From Niveibacterium microcysteis (GTDB lineage: Bacteria > Pseudomonadota > Gammaproteobacteria > Burkholderiales > Rhodocyclaceae): DNA of 64,000 nucleotides. The DNA lies in the NCBI RefSeq assembly GCF_017161445.1, contig NZ_CP071060.1:1798001-1862000 (forward strand). Reading direction: 5' to 3'. The first letter of the stretch is position 1, and each line of letters starts with the position of its first letter. The position numbers were made by a program, and so were the translations under genes. A model generated the notes under the pieces. It was not told where the DNA came from. It did no database searches and saw nothing but the letters and a program-made list of their open reading frames with translations. This document shows positions 42,999 to 52,105 of this stretch, piece after piece.

Positions 42999-43622
42999 TC
43001 AGATCTCAGTCTGCTCGGAGAGCTCGAGCGCATCGTCGACCTCGATGCCGAGGTATCTCACCGTCGATTCCAGTTTGGAGTGCCCGAGCAGCAGTTGAAC
43101 GGCGCGCAAATTCTTGGTGCGTCGGTAGATTAGCGTGGCCTTGGTTCTGCGCATTGAATGCGTTCCGTAGTCGGCGCGGTTCAATCCCAGTTCATCGACC
43201 CAGTGCCCAAGAATCCGGGCGTACTGTCGGGTCCCGAGATGCGGGGAGTCGTGGAGGCGACTAGGGAAAAGAAAGTCCTCCGGTTTAAGCGCCGCTTGCT
43301 TGATCCAGGCCTGCACGGCTTCCCGTGCAGCCTGCGTGATCTCGAACTGCACCGGCCGTTGGGTCTTTCGCTGCATCACGATGGCGCGAGACGCGACCTG
43401 ATCACCGTGGCACACGTCCCGCACCTTAAGCGCTACGAGATCACATCCGCGCAGTTTGCTGTCGATGCCCAGATTGAAGAGCGCGAGTTCGCGAACACGG
43501 CCTTCCATCTGAAGACGGACGCGGAGTGCCCAGATGTCCCTGAGTTTGAACGGCGCCTTTTGTCCGACGACCTTGCCCTTGTTCCACGGTTCGCGATGCA
43601 GGTCACTACCTGTGGTTTCCAT
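42999..43622 (-). CDS. Single-domain tyrosine recombinase
   Basis: A 207-residue recombinase that consists only of the catalytic domain, like the FimB/FimE phase-variation enzymes, without an N-terminal core-binding domain. All catalytic positions are present: R58 (SKLRGCD), K86 in the beta-hairpin (MQRKTQRP), H155 and R158 (THSMRRTKA), H181 (LLLGHSKLE) and nucleophile Y190 (VRYLGIE). It is intact and probably active. There are no phage genes beside it. FimB-size enzymes often act on a nearby invertible or integrable segment; the hairpin right after the gene is a candidate site. It is divergent from the kdp operon, with 170 bp between the starts. Confidence 0.92.
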   Translation of the reverse strand: METTGSDLHREPWNKGKVVGQKAPFKLRDIWALRVRLQMEGRVRELALFNLGIDSKLRGCDLVALKVRDVCHGDQVASRAIVMQRKTQRPVQFEITQAAREAVQAWIKQAALKPEDFLFPSRLHDSPHLGTRQYARILGHWVDELGLNRADYGTHSMRRTKATLIYRRTKNLRAVQLLLGHSKLESTVRYLGIEVDDALELSEQTEI

Positions 43623-43699
43623 GATGGTCTCCCATCGAGTTGATGGGTCATATAGCGTGCGCTACGAGCCGGCGAGACGCTAGTGGGTCGGATCTTTAC

Positions 43700-43729
43700 G
43701 CATTCTTAACAACACAGCCTGCGTTCTTA
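43700..43729 (+). promoter_or_regulatory. Candidate KdpE site before the kdp operon
   Basis: GCATTCTTA (43700-43708) and GCGTTCTTA (43721-43729) are direct repeats exactly 21 bp apart, two helical turns, 64-93 bp before the first kdp gene. OmpR-family regulators such as KdpE bind tandem repeats on one DNA face. Confidence 0.4.
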
Positions 43730-43792
43730 TCCCCGTCTTTGCACGCCGATCCCTACAGTTGAATTGTCCGATTCACCCTGTACGGAGATTTC

Positions 43793-43885
43793 ATGGACCT
43801 GCTTTTTGTCGCTGTCTTGTCGGTGTTCTTCGGCGCTTGCGTCGCGATGGCCGCGGCCTTTGATCGCATCGGGAGGCGCAAGTGA
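43793..43885 (+). CDS. Small membrane protein at the head of the kdp operon
   Basis: A 30-residue protein (MDLLFVAVLSVFFGAC, then AAAFDRIGRRK): one membrane helix followed by a short charged tail. CGGAG lies 6-10 bp before the ATG. Its stop overlaps the GTG of kdpF by 3 bases (GTGA), so the two are coupled. Proteins of this size upstream of kdpF occur in other proteobacterial kdp operons, but I know of no assigned function. A second KdpF-like lipid-site subunit is one possibility. Confidence 0.75.
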   Translation: MDLLFVAVLSVFFGACVAMAAAFDRIGRRK

Positions 43886-43974
43886 GCGCACTCCACTTCA
43901 TCGCACTGGGCCTGGTGATCGCACTCGTGATCTACCTGTTGCTGGTGCTGTTCAATCCGGAGGATTTCTCATGA
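43882..43974 (+). CDS. kdpF: Potassium-transporting ATPase subunit F
   Basis: A 30-residue single-helix protein with GTG start and the KdpF pattern: hydrophobic helix (IALGLVIALVIYLLLVLF) and the terminal NPEDFS. In E. coli KdpF is a lipid-like stabiliser of the KdpABC complex in the inner membrane. The stop overlaps the kdpA start (ATGA). It is too short to be found by length-filtered gene calling. Confidence 0.92.
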   Translation: MSALHFIALGLVIALVIYLLLVLFNPEDFS

Positions 43975-45776
43975 CCTCCAATGCTTACGTTCAGGCAGGC
44001 CTCTACGTGTTCGTGCTGCTGGGCTTGGCCTGGCCACTCGGGCTCTACATGGCCCGCGTGTTCGACGGCCGCCTGCCGGTGTTCGTGCGCTGGCTCGCGC
44101 CGCTGGAACACGGGCTTTACCGGCTGGCCGGCACCGACCCGGACGAGGATATGGGCTGGCGCCGTTACACGCTGGCCGTGCTGCTCTTCAATGCGGCCGG
44201 TTTCGTCGCGGTCTATGCGTTGCAGCGTCTGCAACTGTGGTTGCCGTTGAACCCGCAGGGGCTCGCCAATGTGCCGGCGGATCTCGCCTTCAACACCGCG
44301 GTTAGCTTTGTGACCAACACCAACTGGCAGAGCTACAGCGGCGAGGTGGTGCTGTCGTACTTCACGCAGATGTTCGCGCTGACGGTGCAGAACTTCGTTT
44401 CCGCGGCGACCGGCATTGCGGTGCTGCTGGCGCTGGTGCGCGGCTTCACGCGGCGCGAGGCGGGTGGCGTCGGCAACTTCTGGGCGGACATGACGCGCTC
44501 GACGCTCTACGTGCTGCTGCCGCTGTCGCTGATCCTCGCCGTCGTGCTGGTCGGCCAGGGCGTCGTGCAGACCTTCTCGCCGTACCAGGACGTCGCGCGT
44601 GTCGAGGCGGTCGCCTATGACGAGCCAGTCGTCGACGCGGCCGGCAACCCGGTGCTGGACAAGGAGGGCAAGCCCGCCACGAAGCCGGCTTCTGCGACTA
44701 CGCAGACGCTGGCGCTCGGCCCGGCCGCCTCGCAGGTCGCGATCAAGCAGTTGGGCACCAACGGCGGCGGCTTCTTCGGCGTGAACTCTGCGCATCCCTT
44801 TGAGAACCCGACGCCGCTGTCGAACTTCCTCGAAATGCTGGCGATCCTGCTCATTCCCGCGGCACTGTGTATTACCTTCGGCCGCATGGTGCGCGACGAC
44901 CGCCAAGGGGTGGCGATCCTCGCCGCGATGACGATCGTGCTGGTTGCGCTGATGGCGGTCTGCATCGGCGCCGAGCAGGCGGGCAACCCGATGTTCGACA
45001 AGGCCGGGCTTGCAACCGCGTCGTCCGACCTCCAGGCCGGCGGCAACATGGAAGGCAAGGAAACGCGCTTCGGCATCGTCGATTCCGCGATCTGGGCGAC
45101 CGTCACCACGGCGGCCTCCAACGGTTCGGTGAACGCGATGCACGATTCCTTCACGCCGCTGGGCGGGCTGGTGCCGATGTGGCTGATGCAACTCGGCGAA
45201 GTGATCTTCGGCGGTGTCGGCTCGGGCCTCTACGGCATGCTGGTGTTCGCGATCGTCGCGGTGTTCATCGCCGGGTTGATGATCGGTCGCACGCCGGAAT
45301 ATCTCGGCAAGAAGATCGAGGCCTACGAGGTCAAAATGTCTGCCGTCGCATTGCTTGCCCCGTCTGCAGCGGTGCTGGTCGGCGCGGCGATCGCGGTGCT
45401 GGTCGACCCCGGCAAGTCCGTCGTCGCCAATCCCGGCACGCATGGCTTCTCCGAAATCCTCTACGCCTTCTCGTCCGCCGCCAACAACAACGGCAGCGCC
45501 TTCGCCGGGCTGGGCACCAACAACTTCTTCTACAACCTCGCGCTTGGTCTAGCGATGTTGGTCGCGCGCTACTGGGTCATCGTGCCGGTGCTGGCGATTG
45601 CCGGTGCGCTGGCGGCGAAGAAGAGTATTCCAGTCTCCAGCGGCACGCTGCCGACACACGGCCCTATGTTCGTTGGCCTCTTGATCGCTACCGTGGTGGT
45701 GGTCGGCGCGCTGACCTTCCTGCCTTCGCTCGCGCTCGGTCCCATCGCCGAACACCTGCAGATGCTGGCGCACTGA
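43971..45776 (+). CDS. kdpA: Potassium-transporting ATPase subunit A
   Basis: A 601-residue membrane protein with about ten helices, the K+ channel-like subunit. The four selectivity-filter repeats are visible: TNTNWQSYSGE, LGTNGGGFFG, ASNGSVNAM and NNNGSAFAGLG. It passes K+ to KdpB for ATP-driven uptake at very low external K+. The ATG at 43971 overlaps the kdpF stop by 4 bp; a longer upstream frame runs through the small genes and was rejected. kdpB follows after 15 bp. A segment at about 223-250 (DKEGKPATKPASATT) is longer and more charged than in E. coli KdpA. Confidence 0.97.
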   Translation: MTSNAYVQAGLYVFVLLGLAWPLGLYMARVFDGRLPVFVRWLAPLEHGLYRLAGTDPDEDMGWRRYTLAVLLFNAAGFVAVYALQRLQLWLPLNPQGLANVPADLAFNTAVSFVTNTNWQSYSGEVVLSYFTQMFALTVQNFVSAATGIAVLLALVRGFTRREAGGVGNFWADMTRSTLYVLLPLSLILAVVLVGQGVVQTFSPYQDVARVEAVAYDEPVVDAAGNPVLDKEGKPATKPASATTQTLALGPAASQVAIKQLGTNGGGFFGVNSAHPFENPTPLSNFLEMLAILLIPAALCITFGRMVRDDRQGVAILAAMTIVLVALMAVCIGAEQAGNPMFDKAGLATASSDLQAGGNMEGKETRFGIVDSAIWATVTTAASNGSVNAMHDSFTPLGGLVPMWLMQLGEVIFGGVGSGLYGMLVFAIVAVFIAGLMIGRTPEYLGKKIEAYEVKMSAVALLAPSAAVLVGAAIAVLVDPGKSVVANPGTHGFSEILYAFSSAANNNGSAFAGLGTNNFFYNLALGLAMLVARYWVIVPVLAIAGALAAKKSIPVSSGTLPTHGPMFVGLLIATVVVVGALTFLPSLALGPIAEHLQMLAH

Positions 45777-45791
45777 GCGGGAGAAACTGAC

Positions 45792-47855
45792 ATGAATGAA
45801 ATCCTTTCGATGTTCAACCGCCAACTGGTGCTCGATGCGGTGCTGGAATCCTTCAAGCGCCTCAGCCCCCGCCACCAGTTGCGCAATCCGGTGATGTTCG
45901 TCGTGTGGCTCGGCAGCGTGCTGACCACAGGGCTCTTCGTGCAGGCGCTGCGCGGTCAGGGCGAGGCACCGACCGGCTTCATCTTCGCGGTAACGCTGTG
46001 GCTGTGGTTCACCGTGCTGTTCGCGAACTTCGCTGAGGCGATTGCCGAAGGCCGCGGCAAGGCGCAGGCCGCAGCCTTGCGCGGGCTGCGCAAAACGGTA
46101 TGGGCAAAGAAGCTGCTCGAACCCCGCTACGGCGCGCAATCGCATGTTCGCCCGTCCGAAGACCTGCGCCGCGGCGACGTGGTCTTGGTCACGGCCGGCG
46201 AGACGATTCCCGGTGACGGCGTGGTCATCGAGGGCGTCGCCTCGGTAGATGAATCGGCCATCACCGGTGAATCCGCACCGGTGATCCGCGAATCCGGCGG
46301 CGACTTTTCGGCCGTCACCGGTGGCACCCGCGTGCTGTCGGACTGGTTGGTGATTCGCATCGAGGTGAACCCCGGCGAGACCTTCCTCGACCGCATGATC
46401 GCGATGGTTGAAGGGGCGCAGCGCAAGAAGACACCGAACGAGATCGCGCTGACGATCCTGCTGGTGTTCTTTACGCTGATATTCCTGCTCGCCGTTGCGA
46501 CCCTGCTGCCGTTCTCGGTGTTCTCCGTCGAAGCCACCGGTGCCGGCAAGGTGGTCACCGTGACGGCGCTGACTGCGCTACTGGTCTGCCTGATACCGAC
46601 CACCATCGGCGGCCTGCTGTCTGCCATTGGCGTCGCTGGCATGGGGCGCATGATGGCGAAGAAGGTCATCGCCACCTCCGGTCGCGCGGTTGAAGCCGCG
46701 GGCGACGTTGACGTCCTGCTGCTCGACAAGACCGGCACGATCACGCTCGGAAACCGCCAGGCCAGCGCCTTCGTAACTGCGCCCGGCATCACCGACAAGC
46801 AGCTCGCCGAAGCGGCGCTGATGAGTTCGCTGGCAGATGAGACGCCCGAGGGCCGTTCCATCGTTGCGCTGGCGAAGGAGAAGCTGCACACCCGCGGCCG
46901 CGACATCACCGCCGATGGGGCAAGCTTTGTCCATTTCTCGGCTCATACCCGCATGAGCGGTATCGACTGGAACGGCCGCTCGATCCGCAAGGGCGCGGCC
47001 GAAGCGGTGCGCGCTCATGTCGAAGCGCTCGGCGCGACGATGCCGCGCGAAGTGACGAACGCGGTCGAGGATGTCTCGCGCCGTGGCTCGACGCCGCTGG
47101 TGGTGACCGAAGGAACGCGGGTGTTGGGGGTTGTGGAGCTCAAGGACATCGTCAAGGGCGGCATCAAGGAACGCTTTGCCGAACTGCGCCAGATGGGCAT
47201 CAAGACGGTGATGATCACCGGCGACAACCGGCTCACCGCGGCGGCCATCGCCGCCGAGGCGGGCGTCGACGACTTTCTCGCCGAAGCCACACCGGAAGCC
47301 AAGCTCAAGCTGATCCGCGAGTACCAGAAGGAGGGTCGCCTCGTTGCCATGACGGGTGACGGCACCAACGATGCGCCGGCGCTGGCACAAGCGGATGTTG
47401 CGGTGGCGATGAACAGCGGCACGCAGGCAGCGAAAGAGGCCGGCAACATGGTCGACCTTGACTCGAACCCGACCAAGTTGATCGAGATCGTCGAAACCGG
47501 CAAACAGATGCTGATGACGCGCGGCTCGCTGACGACCTTCTCGATCGCCAACGACGTCGCGAAGTACTTCGCGATCATCCCCGCACTGTTCGTCGCGACC
47601 TATCCGCAATTGGGCGCGCTCAATGTGATGGGACTCGCGACGCCGAACTCCGCGATCCTGTCGGCGGTGATCTTCAACGCGCTGATCATCATCGCGCTGA
47701 TTCCGCTCGCGCTGAAGGGCGTCACCTACCGTCCGCTCGGCGCTGCCACGCTGCTGCGCCGCAACCTGCTGGTCTACGGTCTTGGCGGCCTCGTGCTGCC
47801 CTTCATCGGCATCAAGGCCATCGACCTGATTCTGGTTGGTCTGCACCTCGCCTGA
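45792..47855 (+). CDS. kdpB: Potassium-transporting ATPase subunit B
   Basis: A 687-residue P-type ATPase, the energy-coupling subunit of the Kdp K+ pump. The phosphorylated Asp is D312 in LLDKTGT. The actuator loop is TGES at 158-161, where the Ser corresponds to the inhibitory phosphorylation site known in E. coli (Ser162). The hinge reads [12 protein letters not shown], and CLIPTTIGG marks the KdpB membrane region. It lies between kdpA (15 bp) and kdpC (11 bp). Length and motifs are complete. Confidence 0.98.
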   Translation: MNEILSMFNRQLVLDAVLESFKRLSPRHQLRNPVMFVVWLGSVLTTGLFVQALRGQGEAPTGFIFAVTLWLWFTVLFANFAEAIAEGRGKAQAAALRGLRKTVWAKKLLEPRYGAQSHVRPSEDLRRGDVVLVTAGETIPGDGVVIEGVASVDESAITGESAPVIRESGGDFSAVTGGTRVLSDWLVIRIEVNPGETFLDRMIAMVEGAQRKKTPNEIALTILLVFFTLIFLLAVATLLPFSVFSVEATGAGKVVTVTALTALLVCLIPTTIGGLLSAIGVAGMGRMMAKKVIATSGRAVEAAGDVDVLLLDKTGTITLGNRQASAFVTAPGITDKQLAEAALMSSLADETPEGRSIVALAKEKLHTRGRDITADGASFVHFSAHTRMSGIDWNGRSIRKGAAEAVRAHVEALGATMPREVTNAVEDVSRRGSTPLVVTEGTRVLGVVELKDIVKGGIKERFAELRQMGIKTVMITGDNRLTAAAIAAEAGVDDFLAEATPEAKLKLIREYQKEGRLVAMTGDGTNDAPALAQADVAVAMNSGTQAAKEAGNMVDLDSNPTKLIEIVETGKQMLMTRGSLTTFSIANDVAKYFAIIPALFVATYPQLGALNVMGLATPNSAILSAVIFNALIIIALIPLALKGVTYRPLGAATLLRRNLLVYGLGGLVLPFIGIKAIDLILVGLHLA

Positions 47856-47866
47856 GGAGAGAGAAC

Positions 47867-48445
47867 ATGCCCAAAGAACTCCGCCCCGCGCTGGTGATGC
47901 TTGGCGCCTTCACGTTGATCACCGGTGCGATCTACCCGGCTGCAGTTACCGGCATTGCACGCGGGCTGTTCCCACAGCAGGCCGAGGGCAGTCTTGCGGT
48001 TCGCGATGGCAAACCGGTTGGCTCGCGGCTGATTGGCCAGAGCTTCACTTCACCGAAGTACTTCTGGCCGCGCCCGTCAGCAACAGGACCGATGCCGCAT
48101 AACGCGGCAGCGTCCAGCGGCTCGAATCAGGGGCCGCTGAATCCAGTGCTGGCTGATGCCATTAGGGGTCGTATCGAAACACTGAAGGCGTCCGACCCGA
48201 ATCAGACGGCACCGATCCCCGTGGACCTCGTCACTGCGTCGGCCAGTGGTCTAGATCCGCACATCAGCCCGGCTGCCGCGCGCTGGCAGGCCCCGCGCGT
48301 CGCACGCGAACGGGGCCTGCCGAAAGACCGCGTCGAGGCGCTGATCGCGCAGCACACCGAAGGCCGCCAGCTCGGCGTGCTCGGCGAGCCGCGGGTCAAC
48401 GTGATGGCGCTGAACCTCGCGCTGGACGCCGCAGCAAGCCGCTGA
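47867..48445 (+). CDS. kdpC: Potassium-transporting ATPase subunit C
   Basis: A 192-residue subunit with one N-terminal membrane helix (LVMLGAFTLITGAIYPAAVTG). The periplasmic part has family motifs GSRLIGQSF, KYFWPRPS and the ASGLDPHISPAAA block, and a C-terminal VNVMALNLALD. KdpC stabilises the KdpABC complex and increases its K+ affinity. GGAGAGAGAA precedes the ATG. A porin gene follows after 114 bp. Confidence 0.97.
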   Translation: MPKELRPALVMLGAFTLITGAIYPAAVTGIARGLFPQQAEGSLAVRDGKPVGSRLIGQSFTSPKYFWPRPSATGPMPHNAAASSGSNQGPLNPVLADAIRGRIETLKASDPNQTAPIPVDLVTASASGLDPHISPAAARWQAPRVARERGLPKDRVEALIAQHTEGRQLGVLGEPRVNVMALNLALDAAASR

Positions 48446-48559
48446 GGCCGACGCCAATCCCGCGACGCACATGCCGCGCGCCGCGGTCCGATCCGAATGA
48501 ACGATTCAACGCGTGCCCCTGCGCGGGGCCGCGCTCAACCCGAAAGACGAGAAACCAAC

Positions 48560-49330
48560 ATGAAGTTTGTTACTGCCACGACCCTTCCCGCCCTGATCGC
48601 CGCCGCTGTCGCCGCACCCGGCCTCGCCCGTGCCGAGGACGCCAAGGCGCCGTACACACTGACGGGCAACGTGATGCTGGCCTCGGAGTACCTCTACCGC
48701 GGTATCGCCCAGACCAACCACAAACCCGCTATTCAGGGCGGCGTCGACTTTGCGCACGAGAGCGGCATCTACCTCGGCACCTGGGCGTCGAACATCAGCT
48801 GGCTGTCCGATTCTGGTGGCATCAGCGCCCCGATCGAGACGGACTTCTACGGTGGCTACAAGGGTACGGCGGGTGACTTCGGTTACGACTTTGGCCTGCT
48901 GCAGTACTACTACCCGGGCACCTACCCGGATGGCTTCACCAGCCCGAACACGCTGGAAGGCTACGTGGCCGGCGGCTACAAGTGGATTACGCTGAAGGGT
49001 TCCTACGCTTTCACGAATCTGTTCGGCGCGAAGGCACCAAACGGCGACAAGACCAGCGGCAGCTACTACCTTGAGGCCAACGGCAGCTTCCCGGTCGCCG
49101 AGGGCTACAACCTGATCGCCCATGTCGGCTACCAGAGCGTCAAAGGTTTAGATGATGCTTCGTACACCGATTACAAGCTGGGTGGTACGGCCGATGCGCT
49201 GGGCCTGACCTTCGGCCTGTTCTACAGCGGCACCAACGCCAAGGGCGACGTGGGCGAGTTCTATCACAACGCCTACGACAAGGATCTGGGGGCCGGCCGC
49301 GTGTTGTTCAGTGTCAGCAAGACCCTCTGA
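48560..49330 (+). CDS. TorF family putative porin
   Basis: A 256-residue outer membrane protein of the TorF (TIGR02001) family. The signal peptide is at 1-25 (AAAVAAPGLARAE). The family start LTGNVMLASEYLYRGIAQT is followed by alternating beta-strands rich in Tyr and Gly, with a terminal beta-strand VLFSVSKTL. It is encoded between kdpC and kdpD, so it is probably made along with the pump and could let K+ through the outer membrane under limitation; that is inference from position. The start at 48560 was chosen for the signal peptide; an upstream in-frame ATG adds 21 residues without similarity. Confidence 0.9.
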   Translation: MKFVTATTLPALIAAAVAAPGLARAEDAKAPYTLTGNVMLASEYLYRGIAQTNHKPAIQGGVDFAHESGIYLGTWASNISWLSDSGGISAPIETDFYGGYKGTAGDFGYDFGLLQYYYPGTYPDGFTSPNTLEGYVAGGYKWITLKGSYAFTNLFGAKAPNGDKTSGSYYLEANGSFPVAEGYNLIAHVGYQSVKGLDDASYTDYKLGGTADALGLTFGLFYSGTNAKGDVGEFYHNAYDKDLGAGRVLFSVSKTL

Positions 49331-49405
49331 GCGGACGATCCCCGCAGTGCGCCTGTGCAGGCCCACTGCGGGTGCCGATAATGACGAAGGAGGAACGCGC
49401 TCGCG

Positions 49406-52105
49406 ATGAGTGAAGATCGCCCAAACCCCGATGAACTGTTGGCAAGCCTAGAGGCAGAAGCGGAGCGCGCTCGCCGCGGCAGGCTACGCATCTTCTTCGG
49501 TGCCAGTCCAGGCGTCGGCAAGACCTTTGCGATGCTGTCGGCCGCCCGCCATCTGCAGGCCCAGGGTGTTGATGTGATCGTGGGCGTGGTGGAAACGCAC
49601 GGGCGCGACGAGACGGCGCGCCTGCTTCAGGGGCTGGAGATGCTGCCGCGCCGTAACATCGATTACCGTGGTCATGCGTTGGCGGAATTCGATCTCGACG
49701 CAGCGCTCGCACGTAGGCCCGACCTCGTGTTGGTAGACGAGCTCGCGCACACCAACGCGCCTGGTTCGCGACACCCGAAACGCTGGCAGGACGTGCAGGA
49801 ACTGCTCGACGCCGGCATCGACGTGTTCTCGACTGTCAACGTGCAGCACCTCGACAGTATCAGCGACGTGGTTGGCGGCATCACCGGGATCCGAGTGTTC
49901 GAAACGGTACCGGATCACGTGTTCGACAGTGCCGACGAGATCGTGCTGGTCGACCTGACGCCCGATGAGCTGCTGACGCGGATGCGTGAGGGCAAGGTCT
50001 ACCTGCCACAGCAGGCCGAGCGCGCGATTCAAAACTTCTTCCGCAAGGGCAACCTGCTCGCGCTGCGCGAGCTTGCGCTGCGCCGTACCGCCGACCGCGT
50101 CGACGAGGAAGTTCGCGACTATCGCCGAGAGCGCGCGGTATCCCGTGTGTGGAAGACCGGCGATGCGCTGTTGGTCTGCATTGGCGCAGACGGTGTCGGT
50201 GAGCGCCTGATCCGAACCACGGCGCGCATGGCGGCCGAGCTTGAGGCGAACTGGCACGCGATCTATGTCGAGACCCCGACACTCCAGCGCCTGGCGCCCA
50301 GCGAACGCGATCGTATCCTGAAGGTGCTGAACCAGGCCGAGTCGCTCGGTGCCCGGGTGGCGGTGCTGGCCGGCGAAGACGCGGCGGTAGCCGCCGCGCA
50401 GTACGCGCGCCAGGAGAACATCGGCCGCATCGTCGTCGGACGCCGCAGCCAGCATCGCGGGCTGTGGCGTGCGGGGTTCGGTGAGCGCCTTGCGGACAAG
50501 GCGCCGGAGATCGACTTGCTGCAGCTGGGGCGTGAGACGCGCCGAGATGGAACCGAGCGGAAGGCTCCGTTGGTCACGCGCCGCGTTGCTAGTCCGGAAC
50601 AGGTTCGCCGCTATGCGCTGACGACCGCTGTAGTCGTCTTTGTGACTGCGCTTGCGACGCCGCTGCGCGACGTTCTGGATCTTGCGAATATCGTCATGCT
50701 GTTCCTGCTCGCTGTGCTTTTCGCCGGGGTACGACTCGGGCGAGGCCCGGCTGCGCTGGCAGCGCTGTTGTCGGTGGCCTGCTTCGACTTCTTCTTCGTG
50801 CCGCCACGTCTATCCTTCGCGGTCAGCGACGTGCAGTACCTGCTGACGTTTGGTGTGCTGCTGGCCACTGGTCTGATCAGCGGTCAGCTCGCAGCCGGGC
50901 TTCGCTTCCAGGCTAACGTCGCGGAGAGCCGCGAGGCGCGCTCTCGGGCGCTGTACGAGATGGCGCGCGAACTGACCGCAGCGCTGTCCGCCGAGCAGAT
51001 CACCGAGATTGCGAAGCGCTATCTGGAGCGCGCCAGCGAGGGGGAAGTGGCACTGCTGTTGCCGGACAAGGATGAGCGCATCCGGCTCGACGCCGAGGCG
51101 CTCGCGCGCGGACTCGACGATGGCGTTGCTCAGTGGGCTTTGGATCATGGTGAAGAGGCCGGCTTGGGCACGAACACCCTGCCGGCGAACCGTGCGCTTT
51201 ATGTGCCGCTGCGCGCTCCGATGCGGGTCAGAGGCGTCATGGCGGTGCGGCCTCGCGAGGCCGGCTGGAATCTTTCACCGGAACAACGGCAACTGGTGGT
51301 CACCAGCGCAGCGCTGATCGCGATTGCGATCGAACGCATCCACTACATCGACGTTGCGCAGCAGGCGTTGGTTCACATGGAGTCTGAACGGATGCGTAAC
51401 TCGCTGCTGGCTGCGCTGTCGCACGACCTGCGCACGCCGCTGACGGCGCTGGTCGGCTTATCCGACACGCTGGCATTGAACCCCCCAGAGGATGCTGCCG
51501 AACGCGCCTCGATCGAGCGCGCAATTCGCGAACGGGCTCACCGCACCAGCACGCTCGTTGAGAACCTGCTCGACATGGCCAAGTTGCAGGCCGGCGGCGT
51601 ACGGCTACGCAAGCAATGGCAGCCAATCACCGAGGTCATTGCATCCGCGCTCGATTCGCGTGCCGAAATGCTGCGCGGACACACGGTCCGTATCGCCGTA
51701 CCCGAGGACTTCCCCTTCGTCGAGATCGACGCGGTCTTGATGGAGCGGGTCTTCACGAACCTGTTCGAGAACGCCGCAAAATACACTCCGCATGGCAGCG
51801 AAATCACCGTTTCCGCCGCGCTGTCCGACGACGTTGCAATCGGACGCACGGTTGAACTCTGCGTTGCAGACAACGGTCCTGGTATTCCCGTTGGACGCGA
51901 GGCGTGGCTGTTCGAAAAGTTTACGCGTGGCTCGGAAGAGTCAGCTGTTTCCGGCGTTGGCCTTGGATTGGCCATCGTGCGCGCGATTGTCGATGCCCAT
52001 GGCGGCAAGGTGCACGCCGAGAACCGGCCACAGGGCGGCGCCTGTTTCACCGTGACGCTGCCGGCTGGAACTCCACCGGATCTAACCGAGATTCCCCATG
52101 CCTGA
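49406..52105 (+). CDS. kdpD: Sensor histidine kinase KdpD
   Basis: An 899-residue sensor kinase. The N-terminal KdpD domain has Walker A GASPGVGKT (residues 32-40) and Walker B-like LVLVDELAHTN. A USP-like domain follows at about 250-370. Four close membrane helices (DUF4118) occur near 400-500, then a GAF domain, HisKA with H673 (LSHDLRTPLTAL) and HATPase_c (DNGPGIP, GVGLGLAIVRAI). It senses K+ limitation or turgor and phosphorylates KdpE; binding of c-di-AMP or of K+ has been reported for other KdpDs. AAGGAGG is 12 bp before the ATG. It overlaps kdpE by 8 bp. Confidence 0.97.
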   Translation: MSEDRPNPDELLASLEAEAERARRGRLRIFFGASPGVGKTFAMLSAARHLQAQGVDVIVGVVETHGRDETARLLQGLEMLPRRNIDYRGHALAEFDLDAALARRPDLVLVDELAHTNAPGSRHPKRWQDVQELLDAGIDVFSTVNVQHLDSISDVVGGITGIRVFETVPDHVFDSADEIVLVDLTPDELLTRMREGKVYLPQQAERAIQNFFRKGNLLALRELALRRTADRVDEEVRDYRRERAVSRVWKTGDALLVCIGADGVGERLIRTTARMAAELEANWHAIYVETPTLQRLAPSERDRILKVLNQAESLGARVAVLAGEDAAVAAAQYARQENIGRIVVGRRSQHRGLWRAGFGERLADKAPEIDLLQLGRETRRDGTERKAPLVTRRVASPEQVRRYALTTAVVVFVTALATPLRDVLDLANIVMLFLLAVLFAGVRLGRGPAALAALLSVACFDFFFVPPRLSFAVSDVQYLLTFGVLLATGLISGQLAAGLRFQANVAESREARSRALYEMARELTAALSAEQITEIAKRYLERASEGEVALLLPDKDERIRLDAEALARGLDDGVAQWALDHGEEAGLGTNTLPANRALYVPLRAPMRVRGVMAVRPREAGWNLSPEQRQLVVTSAALIAIAIERIHYIDVAQQALVHMESERMRNSLLAALSHDLRTPLTALVGLSDTLALNPPEDAAERASIERAIRERAHRTSTLVENLLDMAKLQAGGVRLRKQWQPITEVIASALDSRAEMLRGHTVRIAVPEDFPFVEIDAVLMERVFTNLFENAAKYTPHGSEITVSAALSDDVAIGRTVELCVADNGPGIPVGREAWLFEKFTRGSEESAVSGVGLGLAIVRAIVDAHGGKVHAENRPQGGACFTVTLPAGTPPDLTEIPHA

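Noticed and set aside
43932..45443. 503-codon open frame antisense to kdpA
   Set aside because: It mirrors kdpA codons; the translation is His/Arg-rich low complexity with no domain, while kdpA is complete on the other strand.
46578..47846. 422-codon open frame antisense to kdpB
   Set aside because: Same artefact as antisense to kdpA; kdpB has all catalytic motifs.
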